A DNA stretch of 64,000 bases, taken from NCBI RefSeq assembly GCF_028416575.1, contig NZ_JAMQKB010000006.1:62001-126000 (forward strand). The letters run 5' to 3'. The stretch's first letter is position 1; each line of letters starts with the position of its first letter. The position numbers and the translations under genes are program-made. Shown piece by piece: positions 34,860-43,788 of this stretch. The notes beneath the pieces are model-generated. The model was not told the DNA's origin. It saw nothing but the letters and a program-made list of their open reading frames with translations, and did not search any database. This stretch comes from Terrihalobacillus insolitus (GTDB lineage: Bacteria > Bacillota > Bacilli > Bacillales > Amphibacillaceae).

Positions 34860-35645
34860 TTACTGCGGATCTAGTATAATCTGTGGTGACACGGTTCGCC
34901 TTGGATGGTCAATCACAATCGGTTCGGTGTCATAAACAGAAGCAATTGTTTCTTCTTTTATTACCTCAGCAGGCTCGCCAATCGTTTGAATCTTTCCATC
35001 CTGCATTAAGACAAGCCGATCGCAATACATGGAAGCAATGTTGAGGTCATGCAGAATCACTACTACTGTCAATTCCTTGTCTTGTTGCCATCGCTTTACA
35101 GCCTCCATCATCTGCAGCTGATGGCCGATATCTAAATAAGTGGTAGGTTCATCAAGCATTAGCACGGTTGGATCCTGTGCCATCACCTTGCCCAATGCCA
35201 CTCGCTGCCTTTCTCCTCCACTTATATTTTCAATCGTTTGATTTACGATATGCTTAAGGGCTAATATCTCTATCGTCTGATCTACAATAGATTCCTCCTG
35301 AAAGGTATTCTTAGTCTCTTCACCCAACCAGTTTTGAAAAGGGTATCTTCCCATCTCGATAATTTCACGAACGGTGAACCCTATCTCTGGGATTGCTTCT
35401 TGTGGGAGAACTGCTAGGGTTTGCGCTAACTCTCTCTGCTTGTAACTCTTAATAAATTTTCCATTAATTTCAACCGTGCCTTTCGTTGGTTTCTCGGCAC
35501 CAGATAGAAGCTTCATCAAAGTAGATTTACCACAACCATTAGGCCCTATTACTCCCAGTACCTCCCCACGTTGTACGCTAAGGTTTATATTCATCAAAAT
35601 ATCTCTTGATCCATATCTCTTACATAATTCCTTTGCTACAATCAT
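34860..35645 (-). CDS. btuD: Cobalamin/iron-siderophore-type ABC ATPase BtuD
   Basis: 261 residues. Walker A GPNGCGKST (near 37), signature ISGGERQRVALGK, Walker B TVLMLDEPTTYLD, and switch His in VVILHDLNIA. Type II importer ATPases for cobalamin, haem and siderophores share this form. Its start overlaps the permease gene by 4 bp. Cobalamin is favoured because the operon begins with a cobalamin riboswitch. Confidence 0.92.
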   Translation of the reverse strand: MIVAKELCKRYGSRDILMNINLSVQRGEVLGVIGPNGCGKSTLMKLLSGAEKPTKGTVEINGKFIKSYKQRELAQTLAVLPQEAIPEIGFTVREIIEMGRYPFQNWLGEETKNTFQEESIVDQTIEILALKHIVNQTIENISGGERQRVALGKVMAQDPTVLMLDEPTTYLDIGHQLQMMEAVKRWQQDKELTVVVILHDLNIASMYCDRLVLMQDGKIQTIGEPAEVIKEETIASVYDTEPIVIDHPRRTVSPQIILDPQ

Positions 35646-36646
35646 AATTTTACTCCCTTTTTACCTTTTTTTAGTAAGTATGCAAAGAAAGGTGCTCCTA
35701 GAAGAGATGTTACAACACCTAAGGGGATTTCTTTAGGCATTAAAGCCATTCGCGCGATCGTATCTGCCCATAATACATAAATCGATCCACCAAAAACGGA
35801 TAGCGGGATGATCAGTCGATAGTCCGGCCCTACAACCATCCTAATTAAATGCGGAACGACTAAACCAACAAAACCGATCACTCCTGATACCGACACTGCT
35901 GAGGCTGTTAATAGGGTCGATGTTACAAGGACGACCATCTTCGTTCTTTCTACATTTACCCCAAGATGCAGTGCTTGCCTTTCACCCAATGTAAATAAGT
36001 TCAATGCTCTTCCTTGTGACAGTAAAATTACAATTCCAATGAATAAATAGGGTGCCATAATCTTCGGATATTCCCACCCTCTCATTGTTAAACTACCCAT
36101 CATCCAAAAGACGATCTCGTTTATCGCTTTGCCAGACATGGATACCATTAACGAAATGAAAGATCCTAGGAATGCTTGGACGACCACTCCAGATAAAATT
36201 AATGTCTCTTTTTTCATCTGTCCGCTCGTCATGGCAATTTTGATGACTAATAATAAGGTCAATACTCCTGTTAAAAATGCTACAATCGGTATAGAATACA
36301 TCCCAAATAATGCTGATTGCAAACCAAATAAAATAACAAATGCCGCTCCAAATGAGGCTCCTGAAGATACACCTAATATGTATGGATCTGCCAAAGGGTT
36401 GCGTAAGACTCCTTGGAATCCCGCACCTGCCACTGCCAATGCAGAACCAACTAGGATCGCTAAAATAATCCTCGGTAACCGCACGTTTATCACAATGGCT
36501 GTACTAACTTCATCCCCCTTACCTAAAAGCACGGACCACACCTCTGTAATAGGTATCATAGAGGACCCTATTGACAGGCTTAATGTGAAGGAAAAGAGAA
36601 GGAGCAAAGCTGCCCCTCCTCCATAGAGAAGTAACCTTTTTTTCAT
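35642..36646 (-). CDS. btuC: FecCD-type permease BtuC
   Basis: 334 residues with about ten membrane helices. The FecCD/BtuC hallmarks RLPRIILAILVGSALAVAGA, GVLRNPLADPYILGVSSGAS and VSGVIGFVGLVVPHLIRM are clear. The permease forms the membrane channel of a type II ABC importer. Its ATG overlaps the last base of the btuF stop codon, so the two are translationally coupled. Confidence 0.93.
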   Translation of the reverse strand: MKKRLLLYGGGAALLLLFSFTLSLSIGSSMIPITEVWSVLLGKGDEVSTAIVINVRLPRIILAILVGSALAVAGAGFQGVLRNPLADPYILGVSSGASFGAAFVILFGLQSALFGMYSIPIVAFLTGVLTLLLVIKIAMTSGQMKKETLILSGVVVQAFLGSFISLMVSMSGKAINEIVFWMMGSLTMRGWEYPKIMAPYLFIGIVILLSQGRALNLFTLGERQALHLGVNVERTKMVVLVTSTLLTASAVSVSGVIGFVGLVVPHLIRMVVGPDYRLIIPLSVFGGSIYVLWADTIARMALMPKEIPLGVVTSLLGAPFFAYLLKKGKKGVKL

Positions 36647-37647
36647 TATTCAGCCAACTTCGGATGAATCGCTTCAAAAATTTCAATTAAGCTTTCTGTA
36701 ATTCGTGGCCCCACACGACTAGCCTTAGTTGAATTCACGCCAACTACTCTCTCATTTTTAACGGCATCGATTACATCCCATCCATCTCTCGATAAGATTT
36801 GCTCTTTGTTTTCTTGACCTGCTCCCTCTTCACCGGAAGTATAAAGAATAACTTCTGGGTTTCTTTTAATAACCTCTTCTGGATTCACTTCAAACCAGCT
36901 TTCTTGATCTGCAAAAATGTTCTCTCCACCAGCTAGATTTATCAGATCATTAGCGAATTCACCTGAACCAAACGACCAGCCTGCTGAGTATTCAGCATAT
37001 ACTTTCTTAGGCTCTACATTTGCTAGCTTGTCTTTTACATATTGTAGGTCTTCATTCATTTGATCGGTAACAGCTTTTGCTTCTTCTTGATTATTTAAAA
37101 TAGTCCCTGTTCTTGTAATTGCTTCCATGATTTCTTCTATGGACTGTGGATTTGAACCAAATACCTTAATGTCTTTTGCTCGTAACTGTGCTGCCACTTC
37201 TGGCTGCAATTGTGTGTTAATAAAGACTACATCTGGTTGTAAAGCGATTAATTCTTCCTCATTCAATCCAGAATACGTACTCCCTAACTTTGGCAAGTCT
37301 GCCGTCTCTTCAGGGTAATTCGAATTATCGTCAACTGCTAATACTTCATCCCCTGCACCTAAAGCAAATAGAATCTCTGTATCACTTGGTATTAAAGACA
37401 CAAGTTTAGTAGGTTCTGAGTCAAACGTAACCTCTGTTCCAGTTGCATCTGTAACCGTTAATGGATATTCTGTCTCTAGCTTTGATTCCTCTTGTGATCC
37501 ATCTTCCTGTTCTTCTACCTCTGCGCTTGAATTTTGATCTTGACTTGACTCTTCTTTATTTTCCTCCTGTGTGTTACACCCTACTAACCCTATCGTGACA
37601 ATAAATAGAAACAATAGGACTGCAATTCGTCTGAACATGTTGTCCAT
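36646..37647 (-). CDS. btuF: Cobalamin-binding lipoprotein BtuF
   Basis: 333 residues from the ATG at 37647, after GGGAGAGG. Longer upstream reading frame crosses the riboswitch and terminator and is not translated. A lipobox (TIGLVGC) is followed by an acidic Ser/Gln/Glu-rich linker, then the helical-backbone two-lobe fold. Motifs LVSLIPSDTEILFALGAGDE, ALQPDVVFINTQLQPEVAAQ and FANDLINLAGGENIFAD are those of the BtuF/FepB cluster. It captures cobalamin outside the membrane for BtuC-BtuD. Confidence 0.92.
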   Translation of the reverse strand: MDNMFRRIAVLLFLFIVTIGLVGCNTQEENKEESSQDQNSSAEVEEQEDGSQEESKLETEYPLTVTDATGTEVTFDSEPTKLVSLIPSDTEILFALGAGDEVLAVDDNSNYPEETADLPKLGSTYSGLNEEELIALQPDVVFINTQLQPEVAAQLRAKDIKVFGSNPQSIEEIMEAITRTGTILNNQEEAKAVTDQMNEDLQYVKDKLANVEPKKVYAEYSAGWSFGSGEFANDLINLAGGENIFADQESWFEVNPEEVIKRNPEVILYTSGEEGAGQENKEQILSRDGWDVIDAVKNERVVGVNSTKASRVGPRITESLIEIFEAIHPKLAE

Positions 37648-37691
37648 CTTGACCTCTCCCTTTTTTTGTATTCTTTTCCTCACAAAGTAAA

Positions 37692-37715
37692 ACCCTCTAC
37701 CAGATAGTAGAGGGT
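37692..37715 (-). terminator. Riboswitch-linked terminator before btuF
   Basis: A 9-bp perfect stem, ACCCTCTAC and its complement, a 6-nt loop, and then TTTTA on the minus strand. It stands about 45 nt upstream of the btuF start and downstream of the cobalamin aptamer, the position expected of an expression platform. Confidence 0.9.
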
Positions 37716-37770
37716 GGTTAGGGCATATGTATCCCATAGCCATCCTTTTACCTCGAAGGATATAGCTAAA

Positions 37771-37846
37771 GATACTGGGGACGTATCTGACTTTAACAGT
37801 TGCGGGACAGTGTCGGAATTTCACCGAACTTCCGCCATCCAGTATC
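37771..37846 (-). ncRNA. Cobalamin riboswitch, compact form
   Basis: On the minus strand, the element shows GGTGAAATTCCGACACTG, then TCCCGCAACTGT, the conserved core of cobalamin riboswitches, and an AAAGTCAGA segment equivalent to the start of the B12 box. A closing stem GATACTGG/CCAGTATC pairs the ends. Only about 76 nt separate these ends, so the usual peripheral arm between the core and B12 box is missing. It precedes btuFCD. Cobalamin repression by termination at 37692-37715 is the expected outcome. Confidence 0.85.
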
Positions 37847-38057
37847 TAAATGCAATTAAATTATTCGTTCAAATGATATAGTTTTTTCCTAGTATTGAAC
37901 TACGCTCCACTTACAAAAGAAAGTTCACTTTTGTTAAAGTGGGGAATTCTAATTAAATATAAAATATATTTTCCTTCTCAAATATAACCCGATTTCACCA
38001 TAAAATCAATTCCTTAGACTTAATAGGCAAGTGGATTTATTTTATTTGTGCAAGAAA

Positions 38058-38104
38058 ACACCCACCCCCCTGTTGTTAACTTAAAACACAAGGGGGTGGG
38101 TGCT
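38058..38104 (-). terminator. Terminator of the SsuABC-type operon
   Basis: A long GC-rich stem, GCACCCACCCCCTTGT with its near-complement ACAGGGGGGTGGGTGT, and then TTTTC on the minus strand, ending a few bases after the binding-protein stop codon. The rest of the gap up to the riboswitch (37850-38050) shows only AT-rich sequence. Confidence 0.85.
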
Positions 38105-38114
38105 TTTTCTATCA

Positions 38115-39221
38115 TTAATATTCTCCGATTACCTCTACCGCCTTTTCCGTGATCGTTGTATCAATTGCTTTATCAAAGTCTAATTCACCTTCTGTTGCTC
38201 CATTTTCTTTATACATTTCATATTGGTCCTTTATATTTTCGTTATACATTTCTCCATTAGGATTTAAGCCTGTTACCCCTACATTTTTCCATAACTCTGG
38301 ATCCTTCATGGCTGTGTATTCTGTCATGATGGAAATAATCTCGTCTAACCCCTTATCCTTATTGAACGCATCGTTGTAGTCGCGTACTCCTTTTAAATAG
38401 GCTGCCATAAACCTTAGCGATACATTTTTTTCTTCTGTTACAAATTTAGGGGAGCCAAGAACCATTGCAATTTGTGCTTTTGGTGCATAATCCGTTGTAT
38501 CGCCAAAACGGGTATGAATACCTTGTTCACTTCCTTTTGTAATAAAAGGCTCAATTTGCAGCGCTGCATCAATAGAACCTTTTTCGATCGCCGCTAACAT
38601 GTTGCCAAAGTCAGGCATTAACACAAATTCCACATCATCTACTGTTAATCCTGCATAATCTAGCATTCTACGAAAAATGTAATCATCCACCGCATTTTTC
38701 GTAGAAACGGCAATCCGCTTCCCTTTAAAATCGGAGTACTCCTTGATCTCATCCTGTAGATCTTCTCTTATGACAAATGAAAAGTAGGAACTCCCTTTAA
38801 CGTTATGTCCTTTATCCGCAATAATTTTGACATTGATTCCTTGACTAATCGCATTAAAGAAAGATGCAGACGAAATCCCACCAGCGATATCCACTTCACC
38901 CGATGCCAGAGCAGGAAGCATGTCGTCACTGTTTGCAAATTTTGCAAATTCAACCTCGATATTGTAATCATCAAAATATCCTTTTTCCTTTGCAATATAG
39001 AACCCTGCACCTGAAGCCGATCCATCCTCAGCAATTACCACTTTCGTTTTTTCTTCTAATGGTGCTAGATCTCCTGAAGGATTCTCCTCACTAACATCAT
39101 CCGCTAATTTATCTAGGTCATCACTATTTGAACTACCTGATGAATTCGATGAGCAACCACTGATGACAAAAGCCAAAACGATGAATGGTATAAAAAACAA
39201 CCATTTAGCCCATGTTTTCAT
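38115..39221 (-). CDS. ABC substrate-binding lipoprotein, SsuA/TauA/NMT1-like
   Basis: 368 residues. A signal peptide with lipobox VISGC, then a Ser/Asn/Asp linker. The periplasmic-binding type II fold begins KVVIAEDGSASGAGFYIAKE and includes GYFDDYNIEVEFAKFANSDD, ALASGEVDIAGGISSASFFN and EKGSIDAALQIEPFITKG. These are features of nitrate/sulfonate/taurine/pyrimidine-precursor binding proteins. It is third in an operon with a permease and an ATPase gene. No neighbouring catabolic gene fixes the substrate; alkanesulfonate or a thiamine precursor are the main options. No thiamine (TPP) riboswitch or S-box leader was seen. Confidence 0.85.
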   Translation of the reverse strand: MKTWAKWLFFIPFIVLAFVISGCSSNSSGSSNSDDLDKLADDVSEENPSGDLAPLEEKTKVVIAEDGSASGAGFYIAKEKGYFDDYNIEVEFAKFANSDDMLPALASGEVDIAGGISSASFFNAISQGINVKIIADKGHNVKGSSYFSFVIREDLQDEIKEYSDFKGKRIAVSTKNAVDDYIFRRMLDYAGLTVDDVEFVLMPDFGNMLAAIEKGSIDAALQIEPFITKGSEQGIHTRFGDTTDYAPKAQIAMVLGSPKFVTEEKNVSLRFMAAYLKGVRDYNDAFNKDKGLDEIISIMTEYTAMKDPELWKNVGVTGLNPNGEMYNENIKDQYEMYKENGATEGELDFDKAIDTTITEKAVEVIGEY

Positions 39222-39247
39222 ATAAACTTTCTCCTTTCACTAAAAAT

Positions 39248-40027
39248 TTAGATTCTTGAACCTTGTACCTCAACCTGCAGATGCTTCCATATGTTAACGA
39301 AATCATCTGCCATTTCTTTGTTCGATCGAACCTGTTCCATATTTCTTGGTCGCGCTAGATCAATCGTCTTTTGATCAATGATTTGACCAGGCTGGGAGCT
39401 CATCAACAATATACGATCACTTAACAAAAGCGCCTCATCAATACTATGTGTAATAAATAAAACGGTCTTTTTTGTTTCGGACCATATATTTAATAACTCT
39501 TCCTGTAAAATAAACTTGTTTTGTTCATCTAATGCCCCAAATGGTTCATCCATTAGCAAAATTTCAGGGTCATTTGCAAATGCACGAGCAATACTAACCC
39601 GCTGCTTCATTCCGCCAGATAGTTCCTTAGGGTAAAGATTTGCAAACTTATCCAGGCCCACTTTTCTCAAATAATAATCGGTTCTTTCTTGAACGGTATC
39701 CTTTGGGAGATGCCGCATTTTAAGGCCAAATGCGACATTCTCATACACTGTCAACCAAGGAATAACCCCTTGTTCTTGGAAGACCATCGACTGTATCGGA
39801 CGATCTTCCTTTCCTTGTGCAATTGTAAATTCGCCAATACTCGGTGTCTCTAAACCTGCTAAAATACGTAATAAAGTAGTTTTTCCACAGCCACTGGGCC
39901 CAATTAAACAAACAAATTCGCCATCCTGAATCTCGACATTTATGTCCTTTAAGGCTACGACGCTACTATTCTTTTTATAAAAAACCTTTGTTAATCCGTC
40001 TATTGAAATTTTTGCGTTATCACTCAT
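39248..40027 (-). CDS. ABC ATPase, NrtD/SsuB/TauB type
   Basis: 259 residues. Walker A GPSGCGKTT, Q-loop in SMVFQEQGVIPWLTVYENVA, signature LSGGMKQRVSIARAFANDPE, Walker B ILLMDEPFGALDEQ, and switch FITHSIDEALLLSDR. The Phe-Gly-Ala-Leu-Asp following Walker B and the LFITHSIDEA form are typical of nitrate/sulfonate/taurine ATPases. It lies 31 bp after the permease gene and 26 bp before the binding-protein gene. Confidence 0.93.
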   Translation of the reverse strand: MSDNAKISIDGLTKVFYKKNSSVVALKDINVEIQDGEFVCLIGPSGCGKTTLLRILAGLETPSIGEFTIAQGKEDRPIQSMVFQEQGVIPWLTVYENVAFGLKMRHLPKDTVQERTDYYLRKVGLDKFANLYPKELSGGMKQRVSIARAFANDPEILLMDEPFGALDEQNKFILQEELLNIWSETKKTVLFITHSIDEALLLSDRILLMSSQPGQIIDQKTIDLARPRNMEQVRSNKEMADDFVNIWKHLQVEVQGSRI

Positions 40028-40058
40028 AGTACCTGCCTCCTTCGTTATCTATATAGCT

Positions 40059-40883
40059 CTATTTCCATGGCAAAAGTTTTCTCTGTAAACCGCGCAAAAG
40101 AAGCGAAAATAGATAACCGAAAAATGAAATGAGCACGAGCCCAACATACATCTCCTTTAAAATAAAGGAACTGTAAGAAGTCCAGATTAAATAGCCAATA
40201 CCCGAATTGGCACCCATCATTTCAGCTGCAACAATTGTAAGAAGTGCAATTGCCTGACCCATTTGAATCCCTTCAAGCATGACTGGTAAGGAACCAGGCA
40301 AGGCTATTTTGAAGAAAAAGTCCTTTGTGCTAGCCCCATAGTTTTTTGCAACATCTAGATAGATCCTGTCAATGTTCACCACACCGGCAACCGTATTAAT
40401 AATAACGGGGAAAAATACACTTCCCGCTATCGTGACGATTTTAGATACTTCACCTATACCAAAAATAATTAATATAATCGGTAGTAAGGCTAGAGTTGGA
40501 ATCGGCATCAGTGCCATAACAAGTGGAGAAAAGAAATGTCTGATTGGCGAATATAACCCCATTAACAGCCCTAGAATAATGGCAGGGATGACACCAAGTA
40601 AAAAACCTGCAAAAATTCTATATAACGAGATTCCGATATGTTGATAAAGTTCCCCATTCGCTCCCATATCCAAAAATGTTGCTATAATTGCCGTCGGCGC
40701 TGGAAAAAACCGAGCATCGACCAGTCCCGTTCTAGACAAAAACTCCCACAAAATCAAAATAAATATTGGTGAGGTAATCGTGAGAATTTGCTTTAATCGT
40801 TCTCTTACTTGCCTTTTTTTCCATTCCTGTTGTTCTATTTCGAATGGATCGTAGTCAACTCCATGTATTTTTTCCCGGTTCAT
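40059..40883 (-). CDS. ABC permease, SsuC/TauC type
   Basis: 274 residues with six membrane helices, first gene of the operon. The binding-protein-dependent permease signature reads NYGASTKDFFFKIALPGSLP, and ILIIFGIGEVSKIVTIAGSV precedes it, as in SsuC. The start follows GAGAGGTGG. The divergent gap to dppA is about 170 bp and contains two CodY-like palindromes, so both operons may respond to CodY. Confidence 0.92.
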   Translation of the reverse strand: MNREKIHGVDYDPFEIEQQEWKKRQVRERLKQILTITSPIFILILWEFLSRTGLVDARFFPAPTAIIATFLDMGANGELYQHIGISLYRIFAGFLLGVIPAIILGLLMGLYSPIRHFFSPLVMALMPIPTLALLPIILIIFGIGEVSKIVTIAGSVFFPVIINTVAGVVNIDRIYLDVAKNYGASTKDFFFKIALPGSLPVMLEGIQMGQAIALLTIVAAEMMGANSGIGYLIWTSYSSFILKEMYVGLVLISFFGYLFSLLLRGLQRKLLPWK

Positions 40884-40973
40884 ACAGTACCACCTCTCGC
40901 TGTATAATATGTGCGATCGCCCAGATGTGTGAACCGTTCAAACAAATTAGGGTAAATTTTGAAAATTACCATA

Positions 40974-41002
40974 ATGACAAGAACATACAAAAGTGTTACA
41001 AT
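40974..41002 (+). promoter_or_regulatory. Probable sigma-A promoter of the dpp operon
   Basis: -35 ATGACA and -10 TACAAT with a 17-bp spacer. The expected start (near 41009) is followed immediately by a CodY-type box. An upstream near-palindrome GGTAAATTTTGAAAATTACC (40951-40970) resembles a second, imperfect CodY site. Confidence 0.6.
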
Positions 41003-41010
41003 ATAACTGC

Positions 41011-41025
41011 AATTATCAGAAAATT
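41011..41025. promoter_or_regulatory. CodY-type operator before dppA
   Basis: AATTATCAGAAAATT differs at one position from the CodY consensus AATTTTCWGAAAATT. It lies just downstream of the -10 region and 31 bp before dppA. B. subtilis dpp is a classical CodY target, so repression in rich medium is the natural inference. Confidence 0.8.
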
Positions 41026-41056
41026 TTAACACCATTGTAAAGGAGTGCTGGACTTT

Positions 41057-41881
41057 ATGAAGCTCTATTTATCCGTTGATATGGAGGGAATTACAGGATT
41101 GCCAGATCATACATATGTGGATTCCCATAAACTTAATTACGAAAGAGGCAGACGGATCATGACACAAGAAACGAATTATGTCATTGATGCGGCCTATACT
41201 CATGGATGTGAGGAAGTATTAATAAATGATAGTCATTCCAAAATGAATAATCTTTTAATCGATGAGCTTCATCCAGATGCTTATTTAATTACAGGAGATG
41301 TAAAACCGTATTCAATGGTACAGGGATTAGATAGTGGCTTTGCAGGTGCTATGTTTCTCGGCTATCATGCGAAAGCTGCCCAACCAGGGGTAATGTCTCA
41401 TTCGATGATCTTTGGTGTACGTAATTTTTACATAAATGATAAGAGTGTTGGAGAATTAGGCTTTAACGCTTACGTTGCTGGTCATTTTGGTGTGCCCCTT
41501 TTAATGGTGGCTGGTGATGATAAAGCATGTGAAGAAGCGGAGGAGTTAATTCCGAACATCACAACTGCCCCCGTGAAACAGTACATTTCTCGGTCTTCAG
41601 CGAAAACCTTAACACCAAAGAAAGCTGGGGAGCTCCTTCAGCAACAGACCAAGGTTGCTTTGGAAAACATGAAAAACGTAGAACCATTAATTCCACCAAA
41701 ACAGCCAACACTACGCATTGAGTTTACGAATTATGGTGAGGCAGAATGGGCCAACCTTATGCCTGGTACGGAAATGGAACCAGGCACACCCACAGTGAAA
41801 TTTGAAGCAAAAGATATCCTTGAAGCTTACCAAGCAATGTTAGTGATGACGGAGTTGGCCATGCATACTACATTTAGATAG
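41057..41881 (+). CDS. dppA: D-aminopeptidase DppA (M55)
   Basis: 274 residues from the ATG at 41057, 11 nt after AAGGAG. All five zinc ligands of the B. subtilis enzyme are at the same positions: Asp8 and Glu10 (SVDMEG), His60 (NDSHS), His104 (GYHAK) and Glu133 (VGELGF). His115 in SHSMIFG is the catalytic candidate. It removes N-terminal D-amino acids from peptides such as D-Ala-D-Ala. It leads the dpp operon, as in B. subtilis. Confidence 0.96.
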   Translation: MKLYLSVDMEGITGLPDHTYVDSHKLNYERGRRIMTQETNYVIDAAYTHGCEEVLINDSHSKMNNLLIDELHPDAYLITGDVKPYSMVQGLDSGFAGAMFLGYHAKAAQPGVMSHSMIFGVRNFYINDKSVGELGFNAYVAGHFGVPLLMVAGDDKACEEAEELIPNITTAPVKQYISRSSAKTLTPKKAGELLQQQTKVALENMKNVEPLIPPKQPTLRIEFTNYGEAEWANLMPGTEMEPGTPTVKFEAKDILEAYQAMLVMTELAMHTTFR

Positions 41882-41892
41882 GAGCAAGTTGG

Positions 41893-42825
41893 ATGCTACG
41901 TTACATATTAAAGCGTTTTACGATAATGGCTGTTACCCTTTTTATCATTGTCACGTTAACTTTCATACTCATGCATTCGATTCCAGGATCACCGTTCAAC
42001 CAAGAACGTGGAACGAATGAAGCGGTACAAGCAAATCTTGAGGAATTTTATAATTTGGATGAACCACTTTACGTTCAATACTTTATCTACTTAAAAGCGG
42101 TTGCTACTTTTGACTTCGGTCCATCCATTAAACAACCAACAGCAACGGTCAATGACTTACTTGGTCGAGGATTTCCAGTATCCCTTGAACTAGGGCTTGT
42201 TTCGATCATTATAGCTGTCATATCAGGAATTTTATTGGGAATTATTGCTGCCCTAAGACACAATGAAATAATTGATTATATAGCAATGACAATCGCTGTA
42301 TTAGGGATCTCCATTCCCAATTTCATCCTTGCTACTCAACTGATTCAAACATTTGCAGTGAATTTAAAAATTTTGCCTGCAGCTACTTGGTCAAGTCCGA
42401 TGCACATGATCCTACCCACTATCGCATTAGCTACTGGACCAATGGCAATTATTGCGAGGCTAACGAGATCAACGATGTTAGAGGTATTAACACAGGACTA
42501 TATAAAAATGGCGAGAGCAAAAGGACTTTCCCCCGCGAAGATTGTTTTTAAACATGCGTTAAGGAATGCACTCATGCCTGTTGTTACGATTCTTGGGACT
42601 TTACTGGCAGGTATTTTAACTGGGACATTCGTTCTGGAACAAATATTTGCTATTCCAGGGATGGGCAAGTATTTTGTTGAGAGTATAAATACACGTGATT
42701 ATCCTGTCATAATGGGGACTACTGTTTTTTATAGTGCATTCCTGATCTTTATGTTATTTCTTGTTGATATTGTATACGGACTGTTAGACCCACGGATCAA
42801 GCTGCATCAGAAGGAAGTGAAATAA
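41893..42825 (+). CDS. dppB: Dipeptide ABC permease DppB
   Basis: 310 residues, six helices. The N-terminus MLRYILKRFTIMAVTLFIIV and the EAA motif RAKGLSPAKIVFKHALRNAL are typical of DppB/OppB. It starts 11 bp after dppA. The C-terminus VDIVYGLLDPRIK is conserved. It makes half of the peptide channel. Confidence 0.95.
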   Translation: MLRYILKRFTIMAVTLFIIVTLTFILMHSIPGSPFNQERGTNEAVQANLEEFYNLDEPLYVQYFIYLKAVATFDFGPSIKQPTATVNDLLGRGFPVSLELGLVSIIIAVISGILLGIIAALRHNEIIDYIAMTIAVLGISIPNFILATQLIQTFAVNLKILPAATWSSPMHMILPTIALATGPMAIIARLTRSTMLEVLTQDYIKMARAKGLSPAKIVFKHALRNALMPVVTILGTLLAGILTGTFVLEQIFAIPGMGKYFVESINTRDYPVIMGTTVFYSAFLIFMLFLVDIVYGLLDPRIKLHQKEVK

Positions 42826-43779
42826 TTGGGATTACGAAAAGAAGTAAACAATCAACACTCTCCATCTGTACCAGATGAATGGTTTAGGCCGATAAATAGA
42901 GCAGAACAGAATGCTGAGAAAGTATCTCGACCATCTCTATCCTATTGGCAGGATGCGTGGCACAGATTGTTAAAAAACAGATTAGCTATGACTGGATTGG
43001 TGTTTCTTTTCTTTTTAGCCATTATGGCCATCTTTGGCCCGATATGGTCACCCTACTCTGTAACTACGATAGACCTGCCTAATCAAAATCTAGCGCCATC
43101 ATCATCACACTGGTTTGGAACAGATGACCTTGGCCGCGACGTATTTACACGAACATGGTATGGAGCACGTATTTCCCTGTTCGTGGGACTGATGGCTGCC
43201 CTGATTGATTTTTTTGTTGGAATCATTTATGGAGGGATTTCTGGCTATAAAGGTGGTCGAGTCGATAACATTATGATGCGAATTGTCGAAATATTATATG
43301 GGCTTCCATACTTACTTATTGTCATCTTATTATTAGTTGTTATGGGACCTAGTTTAACCACCATCATCGTTGCACTATCTGTAACAGGATGGGTTGGAAT
43401 GGCTCGAATTGTTAGAGGTCAGGTCCTGCAATTGAAAAACTATGAATTTGTTCTTGCCTCTCAATCCTTTGGAGCAAAAACAAAACGAATTATTAGAAAA
43501 AATCTGTTACCGAATACAATGGGGCCAATCATCGTCCAAATGACATTAACGGTTCCTTCCGCTATCTTCGCGGAATCTTTCTTAAGCTTTTTAGGGCTAG
43601 GTATACAAGCACCCTATGCGAGCTGGGGCGTCATGGCAAATGACGGTTTATCTACGATTCTATCCGGACACTGGTGGAGATTATTTTTTCCTGCTTTCTT
43701 TATTTCTGCAACGATGTTTGCCTTTAACGTACTAGGTGACGGGCTTCAGGATGCACTCGATCCAAAGCTGAGGGAGTGA
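42826..43779 (+). CDS. dppC: Dipeptide ABC permease DppC
   Basis: 317 residues from a TTG start that directly follows the dppB stop; AAGGAAG stands nine bases upstream. An N-terminal cytoplasmic extension of about 55 residues precedes the first helix. The DppC/OppC hallmarks HWFGTDDLGRDVFTRTWYGA and the EAA-type VLASQSFGAKTKRIIRKNLL are present, and the protein ends GDGLQDALDPKLRE. Confidence 0.94.
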   Translation: MGLRKEVNNQHSPSVPDEWFRPINRAEQNAEKVSRPSLSYWQDAWHRLLKNRLAMTGLVFLFFLAIMAIFGPIWSPYSVTTIDLPNQNLAPSSSHWFGTDDLGRDVFTRTWYGARISLFVGLMAALIDFFVGIIYGGISGYKGGRVDNIMMRIVEILYGLPYLLIVILLLVVMGPSLTTIIVALSVTGWVGMARIVRGQVLQLKNYEFVLASQSFGAKTKRIIRKNLLPNTMGPIIVQMTLTVPSAIFAESFLSFLGLGIQAPYASWGVMANDGLSTILSGHWWRLFFPAFFISATMFAFNVLGDGLQDALDPKLRE

Positions 43780-43788
43780 TTACTACTT

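Noticed and set aside
36129..36626. 165-residue frame opposite btuC
   Set aside because: It is antisense to a well-supported permease, without a ribosome site or recognisable domain; GC-skewed membrane codons often leave such open frames.
36646..37824. 392-residue version of BtuF
   Set aside because: The extra N-terminus is encoded by the cobalamin riboswitch and its terminator. The ATG at 37647 has a ribosome site and is followed directly by a lipoprotein signal.
38058..41056. SAM (S-box) or TPP riboswitch controlling the SsuABC-type importer
   Set aside because: The short divergent gap upstream of the first gene contains only promoter-like and CodY-like sequence, with no conserved aptamer core.
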